DNA of 64,000 nucleotides from Rhodospirillales bacterium (GCA_012960465.1 DUBF01000088.1:43865-107864), one strand, 5' to 3'; shown: positions 39,698 through 49,674, counted from the first letter of the stretch. Made by a program: numbers and translations. Notes: a model not told the origin generated them from the letters alone.

Positions 39698-40287
39698 TGA
39701 ATGCTAAAACAGAACTTACTGTTAAAGATATTCTTGGTGTGGAATCGTATATGAAGGTTCGCCAAGAACGTCGGGTGAAAATATTAAATAAAAAGAAGCT
39801 ACGCAGAGCAGCAGTTGGTCCTTATGCCACATTTTATTTCGAGTCTTATGACACAATGTGGTACCAGGTTCAAGAAATGCTACGAATCGAAAAGGGGGGT
39901 GAAGACCAGCTTAGAGATGAACTCGAAGCTTATAATCCTTTGATACCAAAAGGTCGGGAACTTGTAGCGACAGTCATGTTTGAGATTGATAACGCTAATA
40001 TTCGAACCGCTTTTTTGTTGGGTCTTGGCGGTGTTGAAAACCACATTATTATGCGACTAGACGACGTTCACATTATGGCTATAGCAGAGCAAGATTTAGA
40101 TCGCACTAATGCTGATGGTAAAGCCTCTTCTGTTCAATTTGTTCACTTCAGCCTCACTAATTCTCAAATCGCAAAATTTAAGGACATTAATACTAACGTA
40201 ACTGTTGGTATAAATCATCCTAAGTATGGCCACATGGCAGTTTTATCTGATGAGACGCAGCGTGAGCTGTCAACAGATTTTCTTTAG
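39697..40287 (+). CDS. DUF3501 family protein
   Basis: The 196 aa are soluble, with no signal peptide or known catalytic motif. Recognisable family stretches include VRQERRVKILNKKKLRRAAVGP and VMFEIDNANIRTAFL. Its ATG overlaps the last base of the Fe-S gene's stop codon (TAATG), so the two are translationally coupled. In the genomes I recall, DUF3501 accompanies rubrerythrin and the GlpC-like protein, pointing to one functional unit. The biochemical role is unknown. The 217 bases after it hold only an imperfect hairpin (40443-40476). Confidence 0.8.
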   Translation: MNAKTELTVKDILGVESYMKVRQERRVKILNKKKLRRAAVGPYATFYFESYDTMWYQVQEMLRIEKGGEDQLRDELEAYNPLIPKGRELVATVMFEIDNANIRTAFLLGLGGVENHIIMRLDDVHIMAIAEQDLDRTNADGKASSVQFVHFSLTNSQIAKFKDINTNVTVGINHPKYGHMAVLSDETQRELSTDFL

Positions 40288-40504
40288 ATATCCGTATTTT
40301 TATACAAAGTTGCCGAGTATTTTTGTTAGCTTATTTGTCTAAAAATCTTGTTGTTAGCGAGGTTCTGTTCTCGTAAATGGTGTCTAAACAGTTATCTCGT
40401 AAAGGAGTTCATCAAACTTTAGCGATAAATTGTCCACTGGTAATCACCAGTTAGCTTTGTTTGGGCTAGGGGTGATATGAGATTTTATTAAAATAAATAA
40501 ATTT

Positions 40505-41050
40505 TTATTTTATAGTTTCCTTGGCATATACTCCCCAAAAATCAACACGTCGAAGCCAACCCTTATGCCCACCAACAGAGACCTTACACCAACCGGACGA
40601 AGTCGGACATCGTTTTAGCTCGCCAATGACATTGGTTTCTAATTTTGCGATCGCCGGAGATTTACTTTCGTCATTTCTTCGCAACGTTTTCATTTGGCCG
40701 ATAATTACAAACATTCGACGGTTGCTCAGCATGCTCTGATGGATCCAGCCCTGAGTGCCTTCTACATCCCGAACCTTGCGCCAATTTTTAAATTCGGCAA
40801 TAATTTCAACAGGTAAATATTTACTTTCATAGACCCAGTCCACGGGATATCTTACCCCTGGACCTCTACGTAAATTCACTACGTTGGCTCTAAGCGAACC
40901 AAACCTTGGTAGGGACTTCCCGGTTGACGCTGGTAGTATTTGTTTTTCTTTTAAAATTTTAGATTCAGTTATATTAACAACAGAGTTACCCATTATTGAT
41001 ATAAAACCAACGGTTATTGTGGAGATAATTCTTTTTTTTAATTTATACAA
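40505..41050 (-). CDS. Exported SH3-domain protein
   Basis: The 181 aa start with a Lys-rich segment and a hydrophobic stretch (about 8-25), probably a signal peptide. Two bacterial SH3-type repeats follow (SLRANVVNLRRGPGVRYPVDWVYE-type at about 52-110, and a second to about 170 ending GHKGWLRRVDFWGVY). Such domains bind peptidoglycan or mediate protein contacts in the periplasm. The start is a TTG at 41050 without a clear Shine-Dalgarno; an internal ATG at residue 20 would remove the signal. It diverges from the hydroxyacid dehydrogenase gene, a pairing I recall from other alphaproteobacteria. Confidence 0.82.
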   Translation of the reverse strand: MYKLKKRIISTITVGFISIMGNSVVNITESKILKEKQILPASTGKSLPRFGSLRANVVNLRRGPGVRYPVDWVYESKYLPVEIIAEFKNWRKVRDVEGTQGWIHQSMLSNRRMFVIIGQMKTLRRNDESKSPAIAKLETNVIGELKRCPTSSGWCKVSVGGHKGWLRRVDFWGVYAKETIK

Positions 41051-41269
41051 GTAACCACGTCGCCTACTTTTAAGTCACGACCAAATATTAACGAATTATA
41101 GATGAATATTATTAACACCGCCTTAAGTAGTTTGAGGTCTGTAACTAATTTAAGCATCTGAGGCGTTCTATTAATATTATTAATGAAAACAGCCGTCGTA
41201 TTACAGGTATGGACAAAACTAATTCTGATTGGTATCCCCAAGGGTAATAAAATAGTGGGAATTAAACAC

Positions 41270-42286
41270 GTGGTAAAAAAGCAGCCTCAAGAAAAATCTA
41301 AAACCAGAAGCAAACCTAAAATCGTGGTAACACGAAAGTTGCCCGATCCTGTTGAAACTCGAATGATGGAGCTTTTTGATACTCGGCTAAATCTGGATGA
41401 TGTTCCGCTGACCCATGATGAGTTAATTATGGCAGTACAATCTGCTGAGATTTTAGTTCCCACAGTAACGGATAAAATTGATTCCGAGATTATAAAATCC
41501 GCTGGAGATCAGTTACGGATGATAGCCAACTTTGGAGCTGGCGTAGATCATATTGATCTTACGTCCGCTGCATCGAAAGGTATAGTTGTTACAAACACGC
41601 CAGACGTTTTAACCGAAGATACGGCCGATCTTACTATGGCATTAATATTGATGGCACCCAGACGAATGGGTGAGGGCGAACGGATAGTTAGAGGTAATAA
41701 GTGGACGGGATGGACTCCAACTTATTTAATGGGTCACCGAATCAACGGAAAGCGGCTCGGCATTATCGGTATGGGACGGATTGGCACGGCAGTTGCGGAG
41801 CGGGCTCGAGGATTTGGGCTTGCGGTGCACTATCACAACCGTAACCGGGTATTAGATGAACTTGAGATTAATTTAGAGGCTACCTATTGGGAAAGCCTTG
41901 ACCAGATGCTTGCGCATATGGACATAATTGTTGTCACGTGTCCATCGACACCTGCGACCTTTCATTTGCTGTCTGAACGCCGGCTGCAACTTTTGCAATC
42001 TAATTGTTATGTGATTAATACCTCTCGAGGAAACATTATTGACGAAAAAGCACTTTTACGATTACTTGAAGCAGGAGCTATAGCTGGAGCCGGTCTGGAT
42101 GTTTTTGAAGATGAGCCCATCATTGATCCTAAGTTTTTAAAAATGGAAAACGTAGTTATATTGCCTCACATAGGATCGGCAACAATCGAGGGTCGGATTG
42201 CGATGGGTGAGCGGGTAATTGTGAATGCGAAGAGTTTTGTAGACGGCCATAAAGCACCCAATCGGGTACTTGCCACACTGCTATAA
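41270..42286 (+). CDS. D-2-hydroxyacid dehydrogenase (glyoxylate/hydroxypyruvate reductase type)
   Basis: This NAD(P)-dependent cytoplasmic enzyme reduces 2-oxoacids such as glyoxylate or hydroxypyruvate. The Rossmann motif LGIIGMGRIGTAVAERARGFG and the catalytic Arg (NTSRGNIIDE), Glu (DVFEDEP) and His (ILPHIGSAT) are all present. The frame opens at ATG 41183, which would add about 29 residues (MKTAVVLQVW...) unlike the family; GTG 41270 is preceded by GGGA and gives a normal 338-aa protein. The exact substrate is unclear. It ends 13 bases from the convergent HesA/MoeB-like gene. Confidence 0.88.
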   Translation: MVKKQPQEKSKTRSKPKIVVTRKLPDPVETRMMELFDTRLNLDDVPLTHDELIMAVQSAEILVPTVTDKIDSEIIKSAGDQLRMIANFGAGVDHIDLTSAASKGIVVTNTPDVLTEDTADLTMALILMAPRRMGEGERIVRGNKWTGWTPTYLMGHRINGKRLGIIGMGRIGTAVAERARGFGLAVHYHNRNRVLDELEINLEATYWESLDQMLAHMDIIVVTCPSTPATFHLLSERRLQLLQSNCYVINTSRGNIIDEKALLRLLEAGAIAGAGLDVFEDEPIIDPKFLKMENVVILPHIGSATIEGRIAMGERVIVNAKSFVDGHKAPNRVLATLL

Positions 42287-42299
42287 AAAAATTAGTTTT

Positions 42300-43100
42300 T
42301 TAGATTAAATGCGCGGACAGATCTTTAATAGTGGCTTTTGCGCTGCATAGTGAACATTTTGGATCAGGTTTAACTTTGATCTTGCGGAAGTCGGTGCGTA
42401 ACCCATCATAAATAATTAACGACCCTGCCAGGCTGTCTCCGTATCCTGTAATCTCTTTTAAAATTTCTCCTGCTTGAAGAGAACCGATTATTCCACAAAG
42501 CGCTCCAAGTACACCGACTTCTGCGCAGGTCGGGATAGCTTTAGGCGGCGGTGCTTTGGGAAAAAGACAACGATAGCATGGATAGCTATCTTCTTTATTT
42601 TTATATGCTTTGAATACGCTAAGCTGGCCATCAAAACGCTGAATTGCACCTGATACCAAAGTCTTTTTTTCAAGGTGACATGTATCCATAACTAAAAATC
42701 GGGTTGCAAAATTATCACAGCCATCTGATATAATATCGTAATTTGCAATTAATCCTTGGGCGTTATGTTGAAGTAGACGTTCTTGATGTTCGACGACCGC
42801 CACTTCTGGGTTAATCTGTTTGATAGCTGCTTTGGCGCTTGCAACTTTCGATAAACCAATTCGTGGGGTTGCATGAATAACTTGTCGTTGGAGATTGCTA
42901 AGATCAACAATATCGTCATCAACAATACCGATAGTGCCAACTCCAGCAGCAGCGAGATATTGAATGACTGGTGTACCAAGCCCCCCGGCGCCAATGACTA
43001 GCACTTTTGCATTTTGAATTTTAGCCTGGCCGGCTCCACCTATCTCTGGCAATAGTATATGGCGGGCATAACGTTCAAGCTGCGTGTCAGTTAAAGACAT
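42300..43100 (-). CDS. moeB: ThiF/MoeB/HesA-family adenylyltransferase
   Basis: This E1-like enzyme adenylates the C-terminal glycine of a small sulfur-carrier protein such as MoaD or ThiS. The 266 aa include the ATP-binding GAGGLGTPVIQYLAAAGVG (38-56), VDLSNLQRQVIH (66-77) and two zinc-binding CxxC pairs (CYRCLFP and CSLC). A conserved cysteine lies in IPTCAEVGVLG. There is no C-terminal rhodanese domain. Whether it serves molybdopterin, thiamine or cysteine synthesis is open; cysK lies seven bases upstream on the same strand, which hints at sulfur metabolism. Confidence 0.88.
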   Translation of the reverse strand: MSLTDTQLERYARHILLPEIGGAGQAKIQNAKVLVIGAGGLGTPVIQYLAAAGVGTIGIVDDDIVDLSNLQRQVIHATPRIGLSKVASAKAAIKQINPEVAVVEHQERLLQHNAQGLIANYDIISDGCDNFATRFLVMDTCHLEKKTLVSGAIQRFDGQLSVFKAYKNKEDSYPCYRCLFPKAPPPKAIPTCAEVGVLGALCGIIGSLQAGEILKEITGYGDSLAGSLIIYDGLRTDFRKIKVKPDPKCSLCSAKATIKDLSAHLI

Positions 43101-43107
43101 TTATAAA

Positions 43108-44073
43108 TCAATCGTCATCAAGTCCGTCAAATAGGGCGGTTGATAAGTAACGCTCAGCAAATGATGGTAAGATAGCTACAATCATTTTCCCCTTCATTTC
43201 TGGGCGTGTTCCAACTTCAAGTGCTGCTGCAATGGCAGCACCTGAGGAAATGCCTATTGGTAGGCCTTCTGTTTTTGCCGCTCGTCTTGCCATTGCGAAT
43301 GCGGTCTCATTGCCAATTTGAAGTACTTCATCAATAATATCTAGATTTACGTTATCTGGAATAAAACCAGCTCCAATCCCCTGAATTTTGTGTGGTCCTG
43401 GAATACCACCTGATAAAACTGGGCTATCCTCTGGTTCAACAGCGATCATTTTGAATTCAGGTTTACGCGCTTTTAAGGCCTCGGCTGTTCCGGTAAGTGT
43501 GCCACCTGTGCCGACACCAGATATTACAATATCGACTTTACCGTTTGTGTCTTTCCATATTTCTTCTGCTGTTGTGTTCCTGTGAACTTCTGGGTTAGCC
43601 TCATTACTAAACTGCTGTGGCATAAAAGCGTCAGGATTTTCTTTTAAAATCTCTTCTGCTCTAGCGATAGCGCCTGGCATACCTTTGGCCGCAGGAGTTA
43701 GTTCAATTGAGGCACCTAAAAGATAGAGCATTTTGCGGCGCTCTATAGACATGCTTTCAGGCATTGTGAGAATTAGTCGGTAGCCTTTTGCGGCGGCAAC
43801 AAATGCCAGCGCAATACCAGTGTTACCTGATGTTGGTTCAACTATAATTGAGTTTGGCTTGAGTTTCCCATCTGCCTCAGCAGCGCTGATCATGGCACTG
43901 CCAATACGATCTTTAACTGATGCTAGTGGATTAAAGAACTCACATTTTCCCAGTACTATAGCCTTGCACCCTTCTTCTTCTGGTAAACGATTAAGTCGTA
44001 CCAGCGGCGTCGCCCCAATTGTATCAATTATACTGTCGTATATTTTACCCCTAAATTCATTACTCTTATTCAT
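43108..44073 (-). CDS. cysK: Cysteine synthase A (O-acetylserine sulfhydrylase)
   Basis: CysK is a PLP enzyme making cysteine from O-acetylserine and sulfide. The PLP lysine lies in [11 protein letters not shown] and the phosphate/substrate loop in [23 protein letters not shown] and [17 protein letters not shown] are further family blocks. I placed the start at ATG 44073 ([14 protein letters not shown], 321 aa), preceded by GGAGAG; the longer frame to 44175 overlaps the upstream regulator and does not resemble the family. It follows the Rrf2 regulator by 28 bases, so it may be controlled by it. Confidence 0.95.
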   Translation of the reverse strand: MNKSNEFRGKIYDSIIDTIGATPLVRLNRLPEEEGCKAIVLGKCEFFNPLASVKDRIGSAMISAAEADGKLKPNSIIVEPTSGNTGIALAFVAAAKGYRLILTMPESMSIERRKMLYLLGASIELTPAAKGMPGAIARAEEILKENPDAFMPQQFSNEANPEVHRNTTAEEIWKDTNGKVDIVISGVGTGGTLTGTAEALKARKPEFKMIAVEPEDSPVLSGGIPGPHKIQGIGAGFIPDNVNLDIIDEVLQIGNETAFAMARRAAKTEGLPIGISSGAAIAAALEVGTRPEMKGKMIVAILPSFAERYLSTALFDGLDDD

Positions 44074-44101
44074 TTTGCTCTCCGCATCCCTTGAATATAA
44101 T

Positions 44102-44557
44102 TTATATAGTAAAATCCAGGCTTTGTCGCCCTTCACTGGCGACACCATTTTTCTGAGCTTGTTGACACAGGGCATTAATTGAGATTTTGTTTAATCGGAT
44201 CATCATTTCTGTTTCAACGTTTTGCCAAAGAGGTCTGATAACAGTTTGGGTTAATGATGATCCCATATTGTTCTCGATGGGGTCATCCATTTTATTGATG
44301 TTGTTCATTACTTGGACGATGTCACCAATAGAAATTCGTCGACGTTCACGTGCTAAATTATAACCACCCTTAGGTCCTCTTACTCCGGTTAAAACCTTAG
44401 CTCGCACCAATTGCTGTAATGTCTGTTCGAGATATCGCCGCGGTATACCTTGGCGTCGAGTAATATCTTGACTTTGAACTGGTTGGCTCCCTGCATGGTA
44501 AGCAATATCAACGACCGCCTCTATAGCAAACAACATCTTTTTTGGAAGTTTTAACAC
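44102..44557 (-). CDS. Rrf2-family transcriptional regulator without a cysteine cluster
   Basis: This winged-helix regulator has 151 aa. The N-terminal [18 protein letters not shown], the helix [20 protein letters not shown] and the wing [14 protein letters not shown] are typical of Rrf2. IscR, NsrR and RirA carry three cysteines near residues 90-110; this protein has a single cysteine far downstream (ALCQQAQ), so an Fe-S cofactor of that type is not expected. Together with the adjacent cysK this suggests a CymR-like cysteine-metabolism regulator, by inference. It lies three bases after dut. Confidence 0.85.
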   Translation of the reverse strand: MLKLPKKMLFAIEAVVDIAYHAGSQPVQSQDITRRQGIPRRYLEQTLQQLVRAKVLTGVRGPKGGYNLARERRRISIGDIVQVMNNINKMDDPIENNMGSSLTQTVIRPLWQNVETEMMIRLNKISINALCQQAQKNGVASEGRQSLDFTI

Positions 44558-44560
44558 TTT

Positions 44561-45049
44561 TTATTTTTCTCCCAATTGGTGATTTATTTTAATTTTTTCT
44601 GTCCCAGTAGAACCAAAGCCGCTCGTCCCACGATTAGTTTCTGGCAATATTTCTACTTCTTCCCAGTTAATTCCAACAACCGGGTTGATCACCATTTGGG
44701 CAATCCGCATACCACGTTCAATTATAAAATCTGTCTTGCTAAGATTGATTAAGATGACACCAATTTCGCCCCGGTAATCAGCATCAATTGTACCGGGGCT
44801 ATTAAGAACGGTAATACCGCTCTTAATAGCCAAACCAGAACGCGGTCGAATTTGAGCCTCAAACCCTATCGGTAAAGCGACAGCTAATCCTGTGGGTATA
44901 ATTTTGCGTTCGCTCGGTCTAAGGATAACTGGATCTTTTATAGCTGCTGATAAATCAACCCCGGCGGAGAGGTTTGTTTGTATTTTGGGTAATGCCAGAC
45001 CCTTGCTGTGGTCGAGGCGTTTTACAGAGATCTGGATTTTATTTAGCAT
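44561..45049 (-). CDS. dut: Deoxyuridine 5'-triphosphate nucleotidohydrolase
   Basis: dUTPase hydrolyses dUTP to dUMP and pyrophosphate, keeping uracil out of DNA. All five trimeric-dUTPase motifs can be followed, including [43 protein letters not shown] and the C-terminal [10 protein letters not shown]. The chosen ATG at 45049 gives 162 aa and a seven-base overlap with the coaBC stop; the frame extends upstream but that extension is not family-like. It is part of the ubiE-ubiB-coaBC-dut run. Confidence 0.95.
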   Translation of the reverse strand: MLNKIQISVKRLDHSKGLALPKIQTNLSAGVDLSAAIKDPVILRPSERKIIPTGLAVALPIGFEAQIRPRSGLAIKSGITVLNSPGTIDADYRGEIGVILINLSKTDFIIERGMRIAQMVINPVVGINWEEVEILPETNRGTSGFGSTGTEKIKINHQLGEK

Positions 45050-46290
45050 GATAAATTGTCTAAAAACGTTGCAATTCGAGTTGTGAGTTTTTGACCGATA
45101 ATATCTTTGGTTAGCGTGGGCCACGCTTCAACTCCATCTTTAGAAACAATGTGGACCCTATTTTTTTCGCTTCCAAAAGTTCCCGCTTCTGGAGAGACAT
45201 CATTAGCGACAATCCAGTCACATCCTTTTTTTGAGAGTTTAGTTTGAGCGTTAGTAATTAAATCCTTAGTTTCAGCGGCAAAGCCTATAACGAGATGCGG
45301 ACGATCCTTACCATGTTGACTGATTTGTTGTAAAATATCTGTATTTTCTACCAACTCTAACGTTGGTGGGGCACCATTTTTTTTAATTTTATCTAAATTT
45401 GGATTTGCAACACGCCAGTCAGCAACAGCGGCAACACAGATAACTATATCAGCTGGCAAAGATTCTTCACACGCGGACAGCATTTCTACAGCTGATTTTA
45501 TGTGTTTGACCGTGATCCCTTCTGGATCCGGTAGGTGGGTTGGGCCAGAAACCAATATTGTTTCGGCCCCCTGCTCCGATAGTGCCTTTGCGATAGCGTG
45601 GCCTTGTCGCCCCGATGAATAATTTGTGAAATAGCGGACTGGATCAATTTCTTCGATAGTTGGCCCACTTGTAACAATAGCTTTGCGGCCAACTAATTTT
45701 TTTAGGTTGTTTGTAATAATTGATTGGTTTGCTGAAGTATCACTATTGTTTTGAAGTAATTCATTTATTATTTGAGCAATAGAAGAAGGTTCTGACATTC
45801 GCCCCATACCATGTTCGCCACAGGCCATATCACCTATTTCTGGGCCTATAACGTGAATGCCGCGTTTTTTTAACTCTACCATATTTGATTGGGTTGACGC
45901 ATGTTCCCACATACGCACATTCATTGATGGCGCAATAAGCACAGGCTTGTCAGTTGCAATTAATGCAGTTGTTGCAAGGTCATCAGTAATGCCCGCCCGC
46001 ATTTTAGCTATAATATTGGCGGTCGCTGGAGCTATAACCACAAGGTCAGCATCTCTAGAAAGCTCAATATGCCCCATCTCATTTTCATCTGTCAGCGAAA
46101 ATAAATCTCGATAGACCTTATCTCCGGTCAAAGCTTCTGCTGAAAGTGGAGTTACAAATTGGCTACCTGCCTCCGTTAAAATACAGCGCACGTTAATATC
46201 GTGGAGCTTTAATTCGCGGATGAGTTCAAGACTTTTATAGGCAGCTATACCGCCAGATATAATCAGTAAAACTCTTTCCCCGTCAGACAT
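45043..46290 (-). CDS. coaBC: Bifunctional phosphopantothenoylcysteine decarboxylase / phosphopantothenate-cysteine ligase
   Basis: CoaBC performs two consecutive steps of coenzyme A synthesis. The N-terminal flavoprotein (CoaC) half shows [43 protein letters not shown] and the catalytic Cys in [11 protein letters not shown] (about 155-165). The C-terminal ligase (CoaB) half starts near residue 195 with [27 protein letters not shown]. The 415 aa are complete. Its end overlaps dut by seven bases. ubiB lies 137 bases upstream. Confidence 0.96.
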   Translation of the reverse strand: MSDGERVLLIISGGIAAYKSLELIRELKLHDINVRCILTEAGSQFVTPLSAEALTGDKVYRDLFSLTDENEMGHIELSRDADLVVIAPATANIIAKMRAGITDDLATTALIATDKPVLIAPSMNVRMWEHASTQSNMVELKKRGIHVIGPEIGDMACGEHGMGRMSEPSSIAQIINELLQNNSDTSANQSIITNNLKKLVGRKAIVTSGPTIEEIDPVRYFTNYSSGRQGHAIAKALSEQGAETILVSGPTHLPDPEGITVKHIKSAVEMLSACEESLPADIVICVAAVADWRVANPNLDKIKKNGAPPTLELVENTDILQQISQHGKDRPHLVIGFAAETKDLITNAQTKLSKKGCDWIVANDVSPEAGTFGSEKNRVHIVSKDGVEAWPTLTKDIIGQKLTTRIATFLDNLSC

Positions 46291-46427
46291 TTGGAAAACC
46301 CATAAATTTACTTATTGTTGGTGTAGTTATTACCACTGAATAGACCTCTACGTATTCATTGGCAAGAAATTTACAAATAATTCCTGTAGAAAAATTATGC
46401 GTCTTTAGTTACCAAAACAGCGACTGT

Positions 46428-47966
46428 TTAGTTAAAAATCAAAAGTCCAAGTAGGATTATAATTAATGCAATATAAAATCGGCTTGAGAGCGGTTTGTTG
46501 GTCTTCTGTGTTCCTGACATGGTTCGTACCGTATCAGGATTGAGTTTGAGCCCACTTTTTGTTATTGCGGCAACGTTTTTTTCCATATTTGAGACAATCA
46601 TTGGCAGACGTCTCAGGCCATCTGCCACCTCCCCAACTGCATTTAAAACAATTGTCTCCGGTCCCAAATTTTTACCAACCCAATCTCTGATCAAGGGCTG
46701 GGCAAGAAACCACATATTGGCATCTGGACTGAGAGTTCGGCCAACGCCTTCAGCCGTGAGCATGGTTTTTTGTAACAAGAGTAATTGTGGCTGGGTTTCC
46801 ATCTCAAAAGTCTCGGTTACTTGAAACAGATGGGCAAGTAATCGTGCGATAGATATTTCGTTCTGGGGTTTATCAAGTATGGGTTCTGCTATAGACCGGC
46901 ACGCTTGAGTAAATGCTTGTACTGATTTATTATAAGGTACGTATCCGGCTTCAAAATGTAATTCTGCTACCCTTGGATAATCCCGCTCGAGAAAGCTTTC
47001 TAACATTTCACCAAGATAGTGGCGAGTTGGTTTATCGAGCCTTCCCATAATGCCAAAATCTACCGCAATAATTTCTCCCTCTTTTCCAACAAATAAATTA
47101 CCGGGGTGCTGATCTGCATGAAAAAAACCATCTCGGAACACTTGCTTGAAAAGACTGGTTGCAGCGCGAATAAGTATTTTATCCGGATCATGACCAGCCT
47201 GAATAATTGCGTCACGCTCATCGATCGCTATACCGCTAATCCGTTCCATAGTTAGAACTCGTCTAGAGGTCCTTTGCCAGTTAATGTTAGGTACTTTAAA
47301 ATCGTTATCGGAAGCAAAATTTTCAGCTAGCTCTTGTGCCGCTGCTGCCTCAAGACGGAAATCCATTTCAAGGCGAACAGTTTCTTCAAATATTTCAACA
47401 ACCTCTATCGGTTTGAGCCGACGAATTTCGGGTCGGGAGTGCTCGAGAAGTGTTGCTATCCAGAGGAATAGGGCAATATCTTTTGTAAATGCTCTCTCAA
47501 TGTTAGGTCGAAGTACTTTAACTGCAACTTCCTCACCTTCTTGCGTGACTGCAAAATGTACTTGGGCGATTGAAGCCGCCGCGACTGGTTCCCATGTAAA
47601 TTCTGAGAAGCACTCTTCGATTTCAATCCCAAGTTCTTGCTCTATAATATTTCGAACCTCTGTTTTATCAAAGGGAGATAGGTTATCTTGTAGTTTTGAT
47701 AGATCTTTAGCTAATTTTTCTCCTAGTAAATCCGTGCGGGTTGAAAGGGCTTGGCCAAACTTAATGAAAGTCGGCCCCAGTTCTTGTAGAGCGTTTGCTA
47801 TGCGCTCACCTGGGCGGCCTTTTGTTTTGGGTTTGACGATAATATGAGCTGTTTTTATAACACTATTAGGAACACCAACATCTTTGAGCAACCAAAGCAG
47901 ATCATTACGCGCAAGGGTTTGGACAATACTTAAAAGACGGTAGATATTTTTTAAGGCTGGAAACAT
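46428..47966 (-). CDS. ubiB: UbiB-family atypical kinase for ubiquinone biosynthesis
   Basis: UbiB is an ATPase of the ADCK/ABC1 family needed for ubiquinone synthesis at the inner membrane. The 512 aa show the KxGQ motif as KFGQ (69-72), the Ala-rich loop AAASIAQVH (129-137), Lys150 (AVKVLRP) and the catalytic/metal block HADQHPGNLF with later AVDFGIMGRL. A hydrophobic helix at the C-terminus (about 495-511) anchors it in the membrane. It starts 24 bases after ubiE. Confidence 0.95.
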   Translation of the reverse strand: MFPALKNIYRLLSIVQTLARNDLLWLLKDVGVPNSVIKTAHIIVKPKTKGRPGERIANALQELGPTFIKFGQALSTRTDLLGEKLAKDLSKLQDNLSPFDKTEVRNIIEQELGIEIEECFSEFTWEPVAAASIAQVHFAVTQEGEEVAVKVLRPNIERAFTKDIALFLWIATLLEHSRPEIRRLKPIEVVEIFEETVRLEMDFRLEAAAAQELAENFASDNDFKVPNINWQRTSRRVLTMERISGIAIDERDAIIQAGHDPDKILIRAATSLFKQVFRDGFFHADQHPGNLFVGKEGEIIAVDFGIMGRLDKPTRHYLGEMLESFLERDYPRVAELHFEAGYVPYNKSVQAFTQACRSIAEPILDKPQNEISIARLLAHLFQVTETFEMETQPQLLLLQKTMLTAEGVGRTLSPDANMWFLAQPLIRDWVGKNLGPETIVLNAVGEVADGLRRLPMIVSNMEKNVAAITKSGLKLNPDTVRTMSGTQKTNKPLSSRFYIALIIILLGLLIFN

Positions 47967-47990
47967 ATCACAATTATATACTATTATTTT

Positions 47991-48767
47991 TTAAATTTTC
48001 CACGCCGAATGTATTGCTACAATCCCACGGGATAAATTCTGGTAGGTAATTTTTTCTAAACCCGATCCCTTTATTAAGGTTACAAATTCATCTTGTGTTG
48101 GAAAACGGCGAATACTTTCAGCCAGATATTGATAAGAAGCTCTATCATTAGCAAAAACCTGTCCCATTAGTGGTAATAGTTTAAAGGAATATGTGTCGTA
48201 AAGCTTTGATAGGGAGGGTAAAATTACGTGGCTAAATTCTAGACATAAGAACCGGCCGCCAGGTTTTAATATACGATATGCCTCTTGTAGAGCTTGATCT
48301 AAATCAGTGACATTTCTTAAACAAAAGGCCGTAGTATAGGCGTCAAACGATGAATCTTCAAACGGTAATTGTTCTGCGTTGCCGCCAATCCATTTAATTT
48401 GTTTAATAATTCCTTGATCCATTGCACGGTTCCGCCCAACTTCCAACATTTCTGTATTAAAATCCGTGACAACAATATTCTGACCGCCCTTGTCAATAAA
48501 CTTAAATGCAATGTCGCCAGTCCCACCGCCAACATCAAGCAGTCCCATGCTCTGGTTGGGCTTGAGTTTTTTAATTAAGGTGTTTTTCCACAAACGATGA
48601 ATTCCAAGGCTCATTATATCATTCATGAGATCGTAGTTGGGGGCAACGCTATCAAAAACACTACGAACTAGCCGAGGCTTTTCTGCAATATTGACATTTT
48701 TAAAGCCAAAATGGGTTGTGGTTTGACTTTGTTGGGCCTGATTCTTTTTTAACATGAACCGGACCAT
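47991..48767 (-). CDS. ubiE: Ubiquinone/menaquinone C-methyltransferase
   Basis: UbiE is a SAM-dependent C-methyltransferase in ubiquinone synthesis. The 258 aa show VFDSVAPNYDLMNDIMSLGIHRLWK (about 37-61) and the SAM motif LLDVGGGTGDIAFKF (76-90), with YRILKPGGRFLCLEFSH further on. ATG 48767 or ATG 48755 (MLKKNQAQQ) could start. It diverges from mutM with about 65 bases between start codons, the classic alphaproteobacterial mutM/ubiE arrangement. Confidence 0.96.
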   Translation of the reverse strand: MVRFMLKKNQAQQSQTTTHFGFKNVNIAEKPRLVRSVFDSVAPNYDLMNDIMSLGIHRLWKNTLIKKLKPNQSMGLLDVGGGTGDIAFKFIDKGGQNIVVTDFNTEMLEVGRNRAMDQGIIKQIKWIGGNAEQLPFEDSSFDAYTTAFCLRNVTDLDQALQEAYRILKPGGRFLCLEFSHVILPSLSKLYDTYSFKLLPLMGQVFANDRASYQYLAESIRRFPTQDEFVTLIKGSGLEKITYQNLSRGIVAIHSAWKI

Positions 48768-48831
48768 AGCCGAACTCGTCAGAGTACGCTATGTTATTCT
48801 ATATTGGATTAATAAAAAACGTAAGGAAAAA

Positions 48832-49659
48832 ATGCCTGAGCTTCCTGAAGTTGAAACCGTTCGTCGAGGTCTGCAACCAGTACTTGAAGGTCAAAAATTA
48901 ATATCTGTAGTTGTGCGCCGCAATAATTTGCGTATCCCTTTTCCTAAAGATTTTGCAAAAAAACTGACTGGCAAAACTGTAATCTATTTAACTCGTCGCG
49001 CTAAATATCTATTGATGCATATAGAAGGAGGTGATGTCGTGATTGTTCATCTAGGCATGTCCGGTCATATGACAATTTTAGAAAAAAATATACCCAAGCC
49101 CGGAAAACATGATCACGTTGATTTTTGTACTTCCGGTAATGTAGTTGTTAGATTTTGTGACCCAAGACGTTTTGGATTAATGACGCTCACCACAGAGAAA
49201 AAACTCGATACCCACAAGCTTATTAAAGATATTGGTCCTGATCCTCTAGCAAATAATTTTAATTATATTATACTCGCCGCAGCATTAGTTGGTCGTAAAA
49301 CACCGATAAAAGCGGCTTTACTTGATCAAAGAACTATTGCTGGGCTTGGTAACATATATGCCAGTGAAAGTTTATTCCGATCTGGTATTTTACCCATGCG
49401 GCTGGCACATTCTATAAATATTGTCGAGGTGGAGAAATTAACTAAAGGTATTCGTGACGTTTTAAGTGAAGCCCTTGAGGCAGGTGGCTCTTCGTTTAGT
49501 GATCACGTTAAGCCGGATGGTAAACTCGGTTATTTTCAAAATAATTTTAAAGTTTACGGAAAAGAAGCTGAGATTTGTAGCGTTTGTTTAAAGGCGCAAA
49601 TAAAAAAAATTAGACAATCGGGCCGCTCAACCTTTTACTGCCCTGTTTGTCAAACCTGA
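48832..49659 (+). CDS. mutM: Formamidopyrimidine-DNA glycosylase
   Basis: MutM excises 8-oxoguanine and formamidopyrimidines and cuts the abasic site. The mature N-terminus PELPEVETVRRG supplies catalytic Pro1 and Glu2. A Lys in LTRRAKYLLMH and the C-terminal zinc finger CSVC...CPVC complete the set. I use ATG 48832, right after a GGAAAA ribosome-binding site; the frame extends 26 codons upstream but those would block the essential N-terminal proline. Product 275 aa. Confidence 0.97.
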   Translation: MPELPEVETVRRGLQPVLEGQKLISVVVRRNNLRIPFPKDFAKKLTGKTVIYLTRRAKYLLMHIEGGDVVIVHLGMSGHMTILEKNIPKPGKHDHVDFCTSGNVVVRFCDPRRFGLMTLTTEKKLDTHKLIKDIGPDPLANNFNYIILAAALVGRKTPIKAALLDQRTIAGLGNIYASESLFRSGILPMRLAHSINIVEVEKLTKGIRDVLSEALEAGGSSFSDHVKPDGKLGYFQNNFKVYGKEAEICSVCLKAQIKKIRQSGRSTFYCPVCQT

Positions 49660-49674
49660 GGATTTACTTTTTTA

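Noticed and set aside
40443..40476. Hairpin ATCACC/GGTGAT with inner TAGC/GCTA between two convergent genes
   Set aside because: No T-tract on either strand and a large internal loop; too weak to call a terminator or small RNA.
44074..44175. Longer cysK N-terminus starting at 44175
   Set aside because: It overlaps the Rrf2 gene and does not resemble the family; ATG 44073 has a proper ribosome-binding site.
48754..48831. Extended mutM start at 48754
   Set aside because: MutM needs the proline directly after the initiator Met as its catalytic N-terminus, so the start must be 48832.
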